A stretch of 64,000 nt of DNA from Caulobacter sp. 73W (GCF_041021955.1 NZ_CP158375.1:682001-746000), one strand, 5' to 3'. Positions 15,568-25,113 are shown, counted from the first letter of the stretch. The notes: a model not told the origin generated them from the sequence alone. Program-made: numbers and translations.

Positions 15568-16476
15568 TTATTTGGCCAGGGTGGGACGAGTCTCGGCCGC
15601 GCGCTCGACCATCTTGGTCACTTGCTCGCGACGAGCGCCGCTGAGCGGCAGACGCGGCATGCGCACGCGCTCCGAACCACGACCCATGATCTGTTCGGCC
15701 AGCTTGATCGACTGGACCAGGTCATGGTCGGCGTCGAGGTGCAGCAGCGGCATGAACCAGCGATAGATCTCGCGGGCGCGGACCAGATCGCCGGCCTTCA
15801 TCGCGGCCACCAGGGCCAGCAACTCTTGCGGGAAGGCGTTGGTCAGGCCCGAGACCCAGCCCTGGGCGCCCAGCAGCAGGCCTTCGAAGGCCACGTCGTC
15901 CAGGCCGGCGAACAGGGTGTAGCGATCGCCGAACTCGTTATAGAGGTCGGTGAAGCGACGCGGATCCGGCGCGCTTTCCTTCACGGCCACCACGTTCGGC
16001 ACGTTAGCCAACGAGGCCAGGGTCTTCATGGAGACGCTGGTGCGGTAGGCCGGCGGGTTGTTGTAGAGCATGATCGGCAGCGAGGTCGCCTCGGCCACCG
16101 TGCGGAAGTGGGCGTGCAGCTCTTCCTCGGTCGGGACGTAGACCATGGCCGGCAGCAGCATGATGCCCGTGGCGCCGATCTTTTCCATGTCCTTCACGAA
16201 GGCCACGGCGCGGCTGGTGGTCAGTTCTGCGCAGCCGGCGATCACCGGGATGCGGCCGTTGGACGTTTCCACGGCGGAACGCACGACGTCGCGCTTTTCT
16301 TGCGGCTCGAGGGAGTTGTTCTCGCCCACGGTGCCGATGATGATCAGGCCGTTGACGCCGTCATTGATCAGGCCGTCCTGAACCTGCTGTGTCGCGTCCA
16401 GATCGACCGCCAGGTCGGGGGTGAACTGAGTGGTGGCGGCCGGGATGACGCCGGACCAGTCGCAGGTGGAAGACAC
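15568..16476 (-). CDS. DapA/NAL family lyase, probable pyrroline-4-hydroxy-2-carboxylate deaminase
   Basis: A 302-residue (beta/alpha)8 aldolase of the dihydrodipicolinate synthase/N-acetylneuraminate lyase family. GTVGEN, LYNNPPAY and the Schiff-base lysine in VVAVKESAPD are clear. Next to a hydroxyproline epimerase and a DadA-like oxidase, the likely role is deamination of delta1-pyrroline-4-hydroxy-2-carboxylate to 2-oxoglutarate semialdehyde. The start is GTG at 16476, because AAGGAG lies 6 bases before it; a TTG further upstream would begin inside that ribosome site. It is co-directional with the epimerase and divergent from the FAD oxidase across a 59-bp promoter region. Confidence 0.85.
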   Translation of the reverse strand: MSSTCDWSGVIPAATTQFTPDLAVDLDATQQVQDGLINDGVNGLIIIGTVGENNSLEPQEKRDVVRSAVETSNGRIPVIAGCAELTTSRAVAFVKDMEKIGATGIMLLPAMVYVPTEEELHAHFRTVAEATSLPIMLYNNPPAYRTSVSMKTLASLANVPNVVAVKESAPDPRRFTDLYNEFGDRYTLFAGLDDVAFEGLLLGAQGWVSGLTNAFPQELLALVAAMKAGDLVRAREIYRWFMPLLHLDADHDLVQSIKLAEQIMGRGSERVRMPRLPLSGARREQVTKMVERAAETRPTLAK

Positions 16477-16500
16477 TTGTTTCTCCTTCAAGATCGTCTA

Positions 16501-16511
16501 CCGTATACGAT
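16501..16511 (+). promoter_or_regulatory. Candidate operator CCGTATACGAT
   Basis: An 8-bp perfect palindrome, CGTATACG (16502-16509), lies in the 59-bp gap between the divergent deaminase and FAD-oxidase genes, 25 bases before the latter's start. The 11-base form recurs in the S9 peptidase promoter, in the same orientation relative to the gene. TATAC-centred sites are typical of FCD-type GntR regulators, and such a gene ends this operon. Confidence 0.55.
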
Positions 16512-16535
16512 ATCGAAGACGGGACGGATGGCAAG

Positions 16536-17798
16536 GTGCCTCGAACGGCTAAATCAGCACTGGTGATCGGAGGGGGCGTCGTGGGCGCCGCCAGCGCCTT
16601 TCGTCTGCGCCAGCTCGGCCTCGCCACGACCCTCGTCGATCCCTGTGACGGTTCGGCCGCCTCGCTGGGCAACGCCGGCCACATCGCCGTTGAACAGGTG
16701 GAGCCGCTGGCTTCCTGGCCCAGCATCCGTTCCGCGCCGCGCCGCTGGTTCGCCCGCGGCGGCGCGCTGGACGTGCGCGCGCCCCTCGTCTTCCTGCCCT
16801 GGGCCAGCCGCTTCATCGCCGCCGCGCGCAAGGAAAGCTTCGCGTCGGGCGCCGAGGCGCTCAGCTCTCTTCTGCTGCACGCCCTGCCCGCCTGGCGTCG
16901 CCTGACCAAGGACATCGGCCGCCCCGACCTGCTGTCGGAGGCCGGGCACCTGCTGGTCTGGGAGTCCGAACAGACCGCCAGCCGAGGCCGCACCGCGTGG
17001 AGCGCCGCCGACACCGGCACCGCCCGCGTCCAGCCCTTACCGGAAGCGACCCTCGACAACCTCTGGGGCCTGACCCGCAACCGCCCGGTGGACGGCATCC
17101 GCTTCTCCGGCACCGCGCAGGTCTCCGATCTTGGCCAATTGGCCGACACGCTCGAGGCGGCCTTCCGCGCTTCGGGCGGCGAGGTGGTCGCCAGCCGCGT
17201 GGAGTGCCTGTCCCAGAAAAACGGCGTCGCCACGGCGCACCTTGCCGACGGCTCGACGCTGACGGCCGACATCATCCTGGTCGCGGCGGGCGTCGGCTCC
17301 GCCCGCCTGATGACCGATCTTGGCCATCGCACACCCCTGATCGCGGAGCGCGGCTACCACCTGCGCTGGACCGAGCACGACTGGCCGGCCGAGCTGTCGC
17401 CCATCGTGTTCGAGGACCGCTCGATGATCGTCACCCGCTTCGCCGGCGGGCTGCAGGCGGCCAGCTTCGTGGAGTTCGGCACGGCGGGGCAGAAACCCGA
17501 TCCGCGCAAGTGGGCCCGCCTGGCGGCGCATGTGAAGGCCCTGGGCCTGCCGGTCCGCGGCGAGCCCAGCGCCTGGATCGGCTGCCGCCCGACCCTGCCG
17601 GATTATCTTCCCGCCATCGGCAGATCGGATATGGCGAGCAACCTGTTCTACGCCTTCGGTCACCAGCACCTGGGGCTTACCCTGGGGCCGATCACGGCGG
17701 AGATCGTCGCTGCGGTCGCGGATGGTCGCAAGCCGCCGGTCGCGCTACAGCCATTCGACCTGAACCGTTTCGAGTCGAGGAAGGCTAAGCGCGCATGA
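16536..17798 (+). CDS. DadA-like FAD oxidoreductase, probable D-hydroxyproline dehydrogenase
   Basis: A 420-residue DAO-superfamily flavoenzyme. The N terminus holds the FAD-binding ALVIGGGVVGAASAFRLRQL; SLGNAGHIA, a mid-protein ILVAAGVGS and the C-terminal IGCRPTLPDYLPAIGR are family features. It should oxidise cis-4-hydroxy-D-proline (or another D-amino acid) to the pyrroline used by the neighbouring deaminase. The start is GTG at 16536; an ATG 8 bases upstream is in another frame. Its stop overlaps the next gene's start (ATGA), so it leads a coupled run of four genes ending in a GntR regulator. Substrate is inferred from neighbours. Confidence 0.84.
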   Translation: MPRTAKSALVIGGGVVGAASAFRLRQLGLATTLVDPCDGSAASLGNAGHIAVEQVEPLASWPSIRSAPRRWFARGGALDVRAPLVFLPWASRFIAAARKESFASGAEALSSLLLHALPAWRRLTKDIGRPDLLSEAGHLLVWESEQTASRGRTAWSAADTGTARVQPLPEATLDNLWGLTRNRPVDGIRFSGTAQVSDLGQLADTLEAAFRASGGEVVASRVECLSQKNGVATAHLADGSTLTADIILVAAGVGSARLMTDLGHRTPLIAERGYHLRWTEHDWPAELSPIVFEDRSMIVTRFAGGLQAASFVEFGTAGQKPDPRKWARLAAHVKALGLPVRGEPSAWIGCRPTLPDYLPAIGRSDMASNLFYAFGHQHLGLTLGPITAEIVAAVADGRKPPVALQPFDLNRFESRKAKRA

Positions 17799-18997
17799 CC
17801 AAGGGCGTCGGGGGCTCCACCGCACAGATCGAACTCTCCCAACTTGCGCCGCCCGCCCAGCGGGTGCGACGGATCGGAGCCGACGACCACCTGCAGCGCC
17901 TCGACAAGGCCCGCCGCCTGATGACCGACCATGGCGTCGACGCCTTGGTCGTCAACGCCGGTCACAGCCTGCGCTACTTCACGGGCCTGGCCTGGGGCGC
18001 CACCGAACGCCTGGTCGCCATGCTCCTGCCCCGCAAGGGCGAGCCGGTGATGATCTGCCCGGCCTTCGAGATCGGCTCCCTGGAAGCCGGCATGAAGATC
18101 CCGGCCGCCGTGCGCAGCTGGGAAGAAGACGAAAACCCCTACGCCCTAACCGCCGCCGTCCTGCGCGAAATGGGCGTCGACACCGTCGGCCTCGATCCCC
18201 TCGCCTCGTTCCTGACCGCCAATGAGCTGCGCAAGCAGGCCGGGTCCATGACCCTGGCCGACGCCTCGCCGGTCATCAACGGCTGCCGCATGATCAAGTC
18301 GACGGCCGAGCTGGACCTGATGCGCGAGGCCAAGGCCATCACGCTGGAAGTCCATCGCCGCGCGGCCCGCATTCTGGCCCCCGGCATCCGCGCCAGCGAA
18401 GTGCGCCAGTTCATCGACAGCGCCCACCGCGCCATGGGCGCCGACGGCGGCAGCTCCTTCTGCGCCGTGCAGTTCGGCGAGGCCACATCCTATCCGCACG
18501 GCGTGCCCGGCGACCAACAGCTGGCTGAAGACGACATCGTCCTGATAGACACCGGCTGCCTGGTGGACGGCTACAACGCCGACATCACCCGCACCTACTG
18601 CTTCGGTGAGGCCACCGACCACCAGGCCCGCATGTGGGAGTTGGAGCACCGCGCCCAGAAGGCCGCCTTCGACGCCGTGCGTCCGGGCGTGCCCTGCGAA
18701 GAGATCGACGCGGTGGCCCGCCGGGTGCTGGAGGGCGCCGGCCTGGGTCCTGACTACCGCCTGCCCGGCCTGCCGCATCGCACCGGCCACGGCATCGGCC
18801 TTTCCATTCATGAGCCGGCCTATCTGGTACGCGGGGACAAGACCCCGCTGGCGCCGGGCATGTGCTTCAGCAACGAACCCATGATCGTCATTCCGGGCGC
18901 CTTCGGCATCCGGCTTGAAGACCACTTCTACGTCACCGAGGACGGCGCGGCCTGGTTCACAGAACCCTCGCCTTCCCTGGAGGCGCCGTTCGGCTGA
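17795..18997 (+). CDS. M24 family Xaa-Pro peptidase
   Basis: A 400-residue pita-bread metallopeptidase with a creatinase/prolidase N-terminal domain (residues 30-160) and an M24 catalytic domain. The metal ligands are visible: Asp in LIDTG, Asp in NADITRTY, His in GHGIGLS, Glu in FSNEPM and Glu in IRLEDHF. Family members remove Xaa from Xaa-Pro or Xaa-hydroxyproline peptides, which fits the operon and would feed proline or hydroxyproline to it. No signal peptide, so it is cytoplasmic. It overlaps the FAD oxidase by 4 bp and is followed by the permease. Confidence 0.9.
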   Translation: MTKGVGGSTAQIELSQLAPPAQRVRRIGADDHLQRLDKARRLMTDHGVDALVVNAGHSLRYFTGLAWGATERLVAMLLPRKGEPVMICPAFEIGSLEAGMKIPAAVRSWEEDENPYALTAAVLREMGVDTVGLDPLASFLTANELRKQAGSMTLADASPVINGCRMIKSTAELDLMREAKAITLEVHRRAARILAPGIRASEVRQFIDSAHRAMGADGGSSFCAVQFGEATSYPHGVPGDQQLAEDDIVLIDTGCLVDGYNADITRTYCFGEATDHQARMWELEHRAQKAAFDAVRPGVPCEEIDAVARRVLEGAGLGPDYRLPGLPHRTGHGIGLSIHEPAYLVRGDKTPLAPGMCFSNEPMIVIPGAFGIRLEDHFYVTEDGAAWFTEPSPSLEAPFG

Positions 18998-19043
18998 TTA
19001 CCGACGCCTCTCGGGGCGCGGAAACAAACAAAAAGGGGGCGTA

Positions 19044-20459
19044 ATGCTAGGCCGCAGAAAGATCGTAAGCTCGCTATTCTCACACGAGGCGGATCGCAAA
19101 CTGATCCCGACGCTGAGCTGGCCGCACCTGGTGGCCATGGGCGTCGGCGCCATCGTCGGCACCGGCATCTACACCCTGACGGGCGTGGGCGCGGACCGCG
19201 CCGGCCCGGCGGTGATCCTCGCCTTCGCCATCGCGGGAGCGATCTGCGCCTGCGCCGCCCTGGCCTATGCCGAGCTGGCCACCGCCCTGCCCGCCGCCGG
19301 CAGCGCCTATACCTATTCCTACGTCGCCCTGGGTGAAGCCGTCGCCTGGGTCATCGGCTGGAGCCTGGTGCTCGAGTACTCGGTCGCCTGCAGCGCCGTC
19401 GCCGCCGGGTGGTCGGCCTATGTCTCGGGCCTGATCCAGACCATGGGCGTACCCATACCCGAGGCCCTGTTGATGGGGCCGCACGCGGGAGGGATCGTGA
19501 ACCTGCCGGCCGTGCTGATCTCCCTGGCCGTGACTGCCCTGCTGGTGGTCGGCGCCAAGGAAAGCGCCACGGTGAACTTGGTGCTGGTGGGCGTGAAGCT
19601 CGTCGCCCTGGCCGCCTTCGTCGGCTTCACCATCTGGTACATCAAGCCGACCAACTTCGAACCGTTCATGCCCTACGGCTTCGCCGCCCACTCGGTGGAC
19701 GGCGCGATGAAGGGCGTCATGGCCGCGGCCGCCATCGTGTTCTTCGCCTTCTTCGGCTTCGACGCCGTGTCGACCTCGGCCGAGGAAGCCAAGAACCCCG
19801 GTCGCGACCTGACCATCGGCATCATCGGCTCGATGGCCCTGTGCACCGTGATCTACATGGCCGTGGCCGCCTGCGCCGTCGGCGCCTGGCCGTTCCAGGA
19901 ATTCGCCAAGAGCGGCGAGCCCCTGGCCTTCGTCCTGCGCAGCGTGGGTCACCCGGTGGTCGGCACCCTGATCGCCGCCGCCGCCATCATCGCCCTGCCT
20001 ACCGTCATCCTGGTCATGATGTTCGGCCAGAGCCGCGTGTTCTTCGTCATGTCGCGCGACGGCCTGCTGCCGCGCGGCCTGTCCAAGGTTCACCCCAAGT
20101 TCGGCACCCCGACGACGATCACCATCATCACCGGCTGCTTCGTGGCCGCCGTGGCCGGCTTCTTCCGCCTGGATGAGATCGCCGAACTGTCCAACGCCGG
20201 CACCCTGGCCGCCTTCGTCGCCGCCGCCGTCTGCATGATGGTCATGCGCAAGACCCACCCGGAACTGCCGCGCGTGTTCCGTTGCCCGCTGCCTTGGGTT
20301 GTCGGCCCGCTGACGATCGCCGGTTGTCTTTATCTCTTTGTGAGCCTGCCGCCTTCGACCATGCTGCGCTTCCTGGCGTGGAACGTGGTCGGCCTGATCA
20401 TCTATTTCTTCTATGGCCGCCGTCACAGCGCCCTGGCGGGAGATCAGAAGGCCGCATGA
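19044..20459 (+). CDS. APC family amino acid permease
   Basis: A 471-residue membrane protein with about 12 hydrophobic segments, beginning with the signature GVGAIVGTGIYTLTG in helix 1 and later FFAFFGFDAVSTSAEEAKNP, both typical of the cationic amino acid transporter branch of the APC superfamily. It probably imports the amino acid or small peptide product degraded by this operon. AGGGGG lies 5 bases before the ATG. The stop overlaps the start of the GntR gene. The true substrate cannot be read from sequence; hydroxyproline or proline is the contextual guess. Confidence 0.9.
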   Translation: MLGRRKIVSSLFSHEADRKLIPTLSWPHLVAMGVGAIVGTGIYTLTGVGADRAGPAVILAFAIAGAICACAALAYAELATALPAAGSAYTYSYVALGEAVAWVIGWSLVLEYSVACSAVAAGWSAYVSGLIQTMGVPIPEALLMGPHAGGIVNLPAVLISLAVTALLVVGAKESATVNLVLVGVKLVALAAFVGFTIWYIKPTNFEPFMPYGFAAHSVDGAMKGVMAAAAIVFFAFFGFDAVSTSAEEAKNPGRDLTIGIIGSMALCTVIYMAVAACAVGAWPFQEFAKSGEPLAFVLRSVGHPVVGTLIAAAAIIALPTVILVMMFGQSRVFFVMSRDGLLPRGLSKVHPKFGTPTTITIITGCFVAAVAGFFRLDEIAELSNAGTLAAFVAAAVCMMVMRKTHPELPRVFRCPLPWVVGPLTIAGCLYLFVSLPPSTMLRFLAWNVVGLIIYFFYGRRHSALAGDQKAA

Positions 20460-21109
20460 GCATCGTCGTCCGCACCCTCTCCGACCAGGTCTACGGCCTT
20501 GTCCGCGAACGCATCCTGGCGGGTCAGATCGCGCCCGGCGGAGTGATCCGGCAAGACGCCTTGGCCGCCGAGCTGGGGGTCAGCAAGATTCCTCTGCGCG
20601 AGGCCATGGCCCGGTTGGAGCAGGACGGACTTCTGACCTCGCACGCCAACCGCGGTTTCTTCGTCGCGCCTCTCAGCGCGGCGGAGGCCGAGGAGGTCTT
20701 CGCTCTTCGACTGAAGATCGAGCCTGACGCCGCCGCCACCGCTTGCCGCAAGGCGACGGACGACGACCGGGTGGCGGCGCGCATGGCCCTGATGGCCATG
20801 GACGCCCAGACCGATCCGCACGCGCCGGAGGCGGTTCACCTGAACCGCGAATTCCACATGGGCATGGTGCGGCCCAGCGGCCTCGCCGTGACCACCCAGC
20901 TGGTCGAGCGCCTGCATGTCCTGGCCGAGCGCTATGTGCGCGTTCACCTGGAACCGCAGGAGCGGCACACGCGCGCCGCCGACGAGCACCATGCCCTGCT
21001 AGAGGCCTGGCTGGCCGGCGACGCCGATACGGTCGAGCGGCTGGTCCGCGACCACATCGCCGGCGCCCTGGCCGACCTGCGCGAGCAGCTCGCGCGGACC
21101 GCCGACTGA
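20456..21109 (+). CDS. GntR-family regulator with FCD domain
   Basis: A 217-residue repressor or activator. The N-terminal winged helix-turn-helix (VYGLVRERILAGQIAPGGVI, AELGVSKIPLREAMARLEQD) is followed by an all-helical FCD ligand-binding domain with the expected His residues (LNREFHMGM, DEHHALLEAW, RDHIAGAL) that hold a metal in this subfamily. Its ATG overlaps the permease stop, so it is part of the operon it most likely controls. CCGTATACGAT sites at 16501 and 29044 are plausible operators. The inducer may be hydroxyproline or a pathway intermediate. Confidence 0.88.
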   Translation: MSIVVRTLSDQVYGLVRERILAGQIAPGGVIRQDALAAELGVSKIPLREAMARLEQDGLLTSHANRGFFVAPLSAAEAEEVFALRLKIEPDAAATACRKATDDDRVAARMALMAMDAQTDPHAPEAVHLNREFHMGMVRPSGLAVTTQLVERLHVLAERYVRVHLEPQERHTRAADEHHALLEAWLAGDADTVERLVRDHIAGALADLREQLARTAD

Positions 21110-21147
21110 ATCCCATTTCCCCAAAACACCTGAAACCAGGAACGACG

Positions 21148-22916
21148 ATGAAGAAGATCCTGAGCGCGGCGGCCGTGTCGGCCGTCCTCCTGATGTGCGG
21201 GACATCGGTCCACGCCCAGACCGCCGCCGACACCCAGTTCGAAGCCGTCTATAAGCGCGAATGGGCCTGGCGCCAGGCCGAGCTTCGCGGCGAGGTGGAC
21301 GAGGACAACCAGGACGCCGTCTCCCCCGCCTGGCCAAGGTCGACGCCGCCACCCAGGCCATGCGCCTGAAGTACTGGGAGAACGTCGAGGCCCAGCTGAA
21401 GGCGATCAAGGTCGCCGATCTCTCGCCCGAGCAGCAGGTGAACTACGCCGTCTATCAGGCGCAGATCGAGGTGTTGATCGCCAACCAGCGGTTCAAGGAC
21501 TACGAGAAGCCCCTGAACGCCGACACCGCCTTCTGGAGCAACCTGTCCGGCGTCGCCCGCCGCAAGCTGCAGACCGAGCGCGACTACCGCAACTACATCG
21601 CCCAGCTGAACGACTTCCCACGCTATTTCGACGAGCAGATCGTCAACATGCGCGCCGGGCTGAAGCGCGGCTTCACCCCGCCGAAGATCACCCTGCAAGG
21701 CCGCGACGGCACCATCGTGTCGGTGACCAACGCCAAGACGCCGGAAGAGGTCGCCTACTACGCGCCGTTCAAGACCTTCCCGGCGACGTTCTCGCCTGAA
21801 CTGCAGGCCGAGCTGCGAGCCCAGGGCCTGGCCGCCGTGAAGACCGGCGTCCTGCCCGCCTACGGCAAGCTGAAGACCTTCTACCAGACCGAGTATGAGC
21901 CCAAGGCCCGCACCGAGCTTGGCGCTGTGACCCTTCCGGACGGCAAGGCCTACTACCAGGCCAAGATCAAGGAATTCACGACCCTCGACCTGACCGCTGA
22001 CCAGGTCCACGAGATCGGCCAGAAGGAAGTCGCCGCCATCAATGCGCGGATGAAGGAGGTCATGGCCCAGACCGGCTTCAAGGGCGACCTGCCGCAGTTC
22101 CTGAACTTCCTGCGCACCGACCCGCAGTTCTACGCCAAGACGCCGGAAGAGCTGCTGATGCGGGCGGCGTGGATTTCCAAGAAGTTCGACGGCAAGGCCG
22201 AGCAGTACTTCGGCTACCTGCCGCGAAAGCGCTTCGCCATCATCCCGGTGCCGGACGACATCGCGCCGTTCTACACCTCGGGCCGGGGCGGTCCGGGCGT
22301 CTATCTGGTCAACACCTACAACCTGCCGGCGCGGGGCCTCTATTCCCTGCCGGCCCTGACCCTGCACGAGTCCGCGCCGGGCCACGCGTTCCAGATGCCG
22401 CTGGCCGCCGAGCAGCAGCAGCCCGACTTCCGCCGCAAGAGCTACATCTCGGCCTTCGGCGAGGGCTGGGCCCTCTACACCGAGAAGCTGGGTGAAGAGA
22501 TGGGCATGTACGAGACGCCCTACGAGCTGTTCGGCATGCTGAGCTACCAGCAGTGGCGCGCCTCGCGCCTGGTGGTCGACACCGGGATCCACGCCAAGGG
22601 CTGGACCCGCAAGCAAGCCCAGGACTTCCTGGCCGCTAACACCGCGCTGGCCGAGCACGAGATCACCACCGAGGTGGATCGCTACATCGCCTGGCCGGGT
22701 CAGGCCCTGTCCTACTATCTGGGGGAGATGGAGATCGTGAACGCCCGCGCCCGCGCGGAGAAGGCCCTGGGCCCCAAGTTCGATATCCGCAACTTCCACG
22801 ACACCGTGCTGCAGCTCGGCTCGGTGACCTTGCCCGTGCTCAACGCCCGGGTTGACCGTTTCATCGCCGAGGGCGGCCCGAGTCCCTACACGAAGGCCGA
22901 CATCGACCGTCCCTAA
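21148..22916 (+). pseudogene. DUF885 family peptidase, secreted, with a single-base frameshift
   Basis: The Sec signal peptide (MKKILSAAAVSAVLL... VHAQ) and first 60 residues are in one frame; the rest, from RLAKVDAATQAM to the end, is in another. Adding one C to the five-C run at 21323-21327 joins them as DAVSPRLAKVD and gives 589 residues, the usual DUF885 size. The catalytic region has the HESAPGHAF zinc-site-like motif and FGEGWALYTEKLGEEMG. Members are metallo-carboxypeptidase-like hydrolases. AGGA precedes the ATG. The rest of the frame is intact, so this is a sequencing error in a homopolymer, a very recent mutation or a phase-variable site. It follows the GntR gene by 38 bp. Confidence 0.85.
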
Positions 22917-22943
22917 AGCGTGAGGGGGGATAGCGATTGAAGG

Positions 22944-22974
22944 ACGGGCGGAGACTTCGGTCTCCGCCCGTTTT
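22944..22974. terminator. Intrinsic terminator between convergent DUF885 and M17 genes
   Basis: A perfect 12-bp stem (ACGGGCGGAGAC / GTCTCCGCCCGT) with a stable TTCG loop is followed by TTTT on the plus strand, 28 bases past the DUF885 stop. Confidence 0.9.
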
Positions 22975-22982
22975 CGTTCGGC

Positions 22983-24554
22983 CTACTGCGCTTCGCTCTG
23001 CGCGGTCGGCACCGGCTTGAAGTCCCGCACGAAGCGGTCCAGCAGGCGGACGCCGTAGCCCGTAGCACCCTTGGGCGTCGTAGGCTGATCACTGTCGGCC
23101 CAGGCCGTGCCGGCGATGTCCACGTGGGCCCACGGCATGTCGGGGCTGACGAAGAAACCGATGATCTGGGCGCCGAGGCCCGCGCCCGGACCGGGCTCGC
23201 CGGTGTTGCGGATGTCGGCGATGTCCGACTTTACGCGGTCGGCGTAGGACGGGTGCATGGGCAGACGCCACAGTTCCTCGCCCGAGGTCTTGCCCGCGGC
23301 TTCCAGCTGGTCGGCCAGGCTGTCGTGGCGGCTGAACACGCCGGCGTAATCCGAGGCCAGGGCCCCCACCACCGCGCCGGTCAGGGTCGCCACGTCGACG
23401 ATGGCGGCCGGCTTGTAGCGCTTCTCGGCCCAGGCCACGCCGTCGGCCAGGACCAAGCGGCCCTCGGCGTCGGTGCTCCAGATCTCGATGGTCTTGCCGG
23501 TCATGGTCTTGAGCACGTCGCCGGGGCGGATGGCCGCGCCGTCGGGCATGTTCTCGGCCAGGGCGGCGATGGCCACCACGTTCACCGGAGCCTTCGCCTT
23601 GGCCAGGGACAGGACCGCGCCGGTCACCGCCGCGGCGCCGGCCATGTCGTCCTTCATCTTCCACATGCCGGCGTTGGGCTTCAGCGAGATGCCGCCGCTG
23701 TCGAAGGTGATGCCCTTGCCGGCCAGGGCGACCGGAGCAGCCGGCGCGCCGGCGCCCTTGTAATGGACGGCCAGCATGCGCGGCGGGCGCTTGGAGCCCA
23801 CGCCGACGCCGAGGATGGCGCCCATGCCTTCCTTCTCCATCGCCGGCACGTCAAGCACCTCGATGGTCACGCCCGGAACGCCTTCGAAGGCCCTGCGGGT
23901 GCGGGCCACGAACTCTTCCGGATAGAGGGCGTTGGCCGGCTCAGTGACCAGGTCGCGGGTGAACGCCACGGCGTCGGCCAGGGCCTGGCCGTCACGCTCC
24001 CAGGCGGCCTTGGCGGCGGCGCCCTGAGCGGTGACCACGGTCACCGGCGCGGGCTTGTCGGACTTGCGCTCCGCCGGATCGGACGACGGCTGCTTGTAGA
24101 GGTCGAAGCTGTAGCCGGCCAGGGTCGCGCCCAGGGCGATCTGGGCGGCGTCGCCCACGCCGTCGGCGGCGATGGACACGGGCCCCGGCTCCTTGCCGGT
24201 CTGCTTGGCGGCGATCCCGCCCAGATCAGCGGCCTTGGCCGGGGTAAGGGCCTTGGTCCCCGTGCCCAGCACCACGATCTGGTCGTAGGCGCCGATGCCG
24301 CGCAGGGACAGCACGGCCTTGGGCTTGTAGGTGAACTTGGCGGCGGTCAGCGCCTTGGCGACGGCGGCGCGCGAGGCGGGATCGAGGGCCGCGCCGCGAG
24401 TCTCCAGATCGGCGGCCGACGACAGCGGCAGGACCAGCGCGCCCGTGGCGGCGGCCTGGGGCGCGAAGACGACGGAACGAGGCGCGGCTTCAGCGGCGGT
24501 GGACAGGGCGGCGCAGGCCGCGGCGGCGAGAAGGCTCGCCGTCAGGCGTTTCAT
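22983..24554 (-). CDS. Leucyl aminopeptidase family (M17), exported
   Basis: A 523-residue M17 aminopeptidase with a Sec signal peptide (MKRLTASLLAAAACAALS... AEAA), which is unusual for the normally cytosolic PepA but common in exported paralogues. The catalytic half holds GKGITFDSGGISLKP (lysine and aspartate ligands), MKDDMAGAAAV, ENMPDGAAIRPGDV and TDAEGRLVLADGV. The family signature normally reads NTDAEGRL; here Ser replaces the Asn but the metal ligands remain. The Met at 24554 has AGGGGAG upstream and starts the signal peptide. It converges on DUF885, sharing the terminator between them. It would trim N-terminal residues from peptides in the periplasm. Confidence 0.9.
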   Translation of the reverse strand: MKRLTASLLAAAACAALSTAAEAAPRSVVFAPQAAATGALVLPLSSAADLETRGAALDPASRAAVAKALTAAKFTYKPKAVLSLRGIGAYDQIVVLGTGTKALTPAKAADLGGIAAKQTGKEPGPVSIAADGVGDAAQIALGATLAGYSFDLYKQPSSDPAERKSDKPAPVTVVTAQGAAAKAAWERDGQALADAVAFTRDLVTEPANALYPEEFVARTRRAFEGVPGVTIEVLDVPAMEKEGMGAILGVGVGSKRPPRMLAVHYKGAGAPAAPVALAGKGITFDSGGISLKPNAGMWKMKDDMAGAAAVTGAVLSLAKAKAPVNVVAIAALAENMPDGAAIRPGDVLKTMTGKTIEIWSTDAEGRLVLADGVAWAEKRYKPAAIVDVATLTGAVVGALASDYAGVFSRHDSLADQLEAAGKTSGEELWRLPMHPSYADRVKSDIADIRNTGEPGPGAGLGAQIIGFFVSPDMPWAHVDIAGTAWADSDQPTTPKGATGYGVRLLDRFVRDFKPVPTAQSEAQ

Positions 24555-24639
24555 GGGTAGCTCCCCTTGTTGTTCAGCTGCGCCCTTTATGGACGCCGCC
24601 AAACGGTCGGGGCAATGCAGGTCTTGCTGTCCGCCGTGA

Positions 24640-25113
24640 TCAGCGCGTCGAACGGGGCGGCTTTGCCTTGCCCATGGCGCTGAACATCGCCTTCAGGTCA
24701 GTGCCTTCGGTCTTGGAGGGCGGCGGCGGGGCCTCCGCCTGCGGCTCGGGCGGCGACTCCGGCGACCAGGCGCGCAGCAGCTTGCCCACGCCGGCCGGCT
24801 TGGCGGGAGCGGCCTCGCTCAGCTTGGCCGTGGCGACGGATTTGACCGGCGGCGCTTCATCCAGCTTGCGGACCAGCTTCTTGACGTCGGCCACGGTCGG
24901 GGCCTCCTCGTCCTGCAGGGCGAGGTCGAAGCTGTGATAGCCCAGCTCGGGCTGTGATATCCGACGGAACAGCTCGCTGACGTCCTCGCTGGCGTCGTCC
25001 TTGGCGTTGTCGGGTGCTTGCTTGGGCATTGCGGGGCCTTGGCTCTTCGCTCCACCCTTAAGCGTACCGCCATCTGAGCCAGTTCCCAAGGTTGCGGATC
25101 GCTTCCAGGCCAT
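24640..25113 (-). CDS. Hypothetical protein, Pro/Ala-rich, weakly BcsR/BcsP-like
   Basis: A 157-residue protein with a disordered, charged composition. One segment, DVSELFRRISQPELGYHSF, loosely resembles the short D..LF...P.L.Y motif of BcsR/BcsP accessory proteins of cellulose synthase, and the tail has LKAMFSAMGKA; a Pro-rich linker lies between. The similarity is too weak for a name and no cellulose genes are near. The ATG at 25113 follows a GGGGG ribosome site, better than an in-frame start 11 codons upstream. It lies between the M17 and acyl-CoA dehydrogenase genes on the same strand. Confidence 0.55.
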   Translation of the reverse strand: MAWKRSATLGTGSDGGTLKGGAKSQGPAMPKQAPDNAKDDASEDVSELFRRISQPELGYHSFDLALQDEEAPTVADVKKLVRKLDEAPPVKSVATAKLSEAAPAKPAGVGKLLRAWSPESPPEPQAEAPPPPSKTEGTDLKAMFSAMGKAKPPRSTR

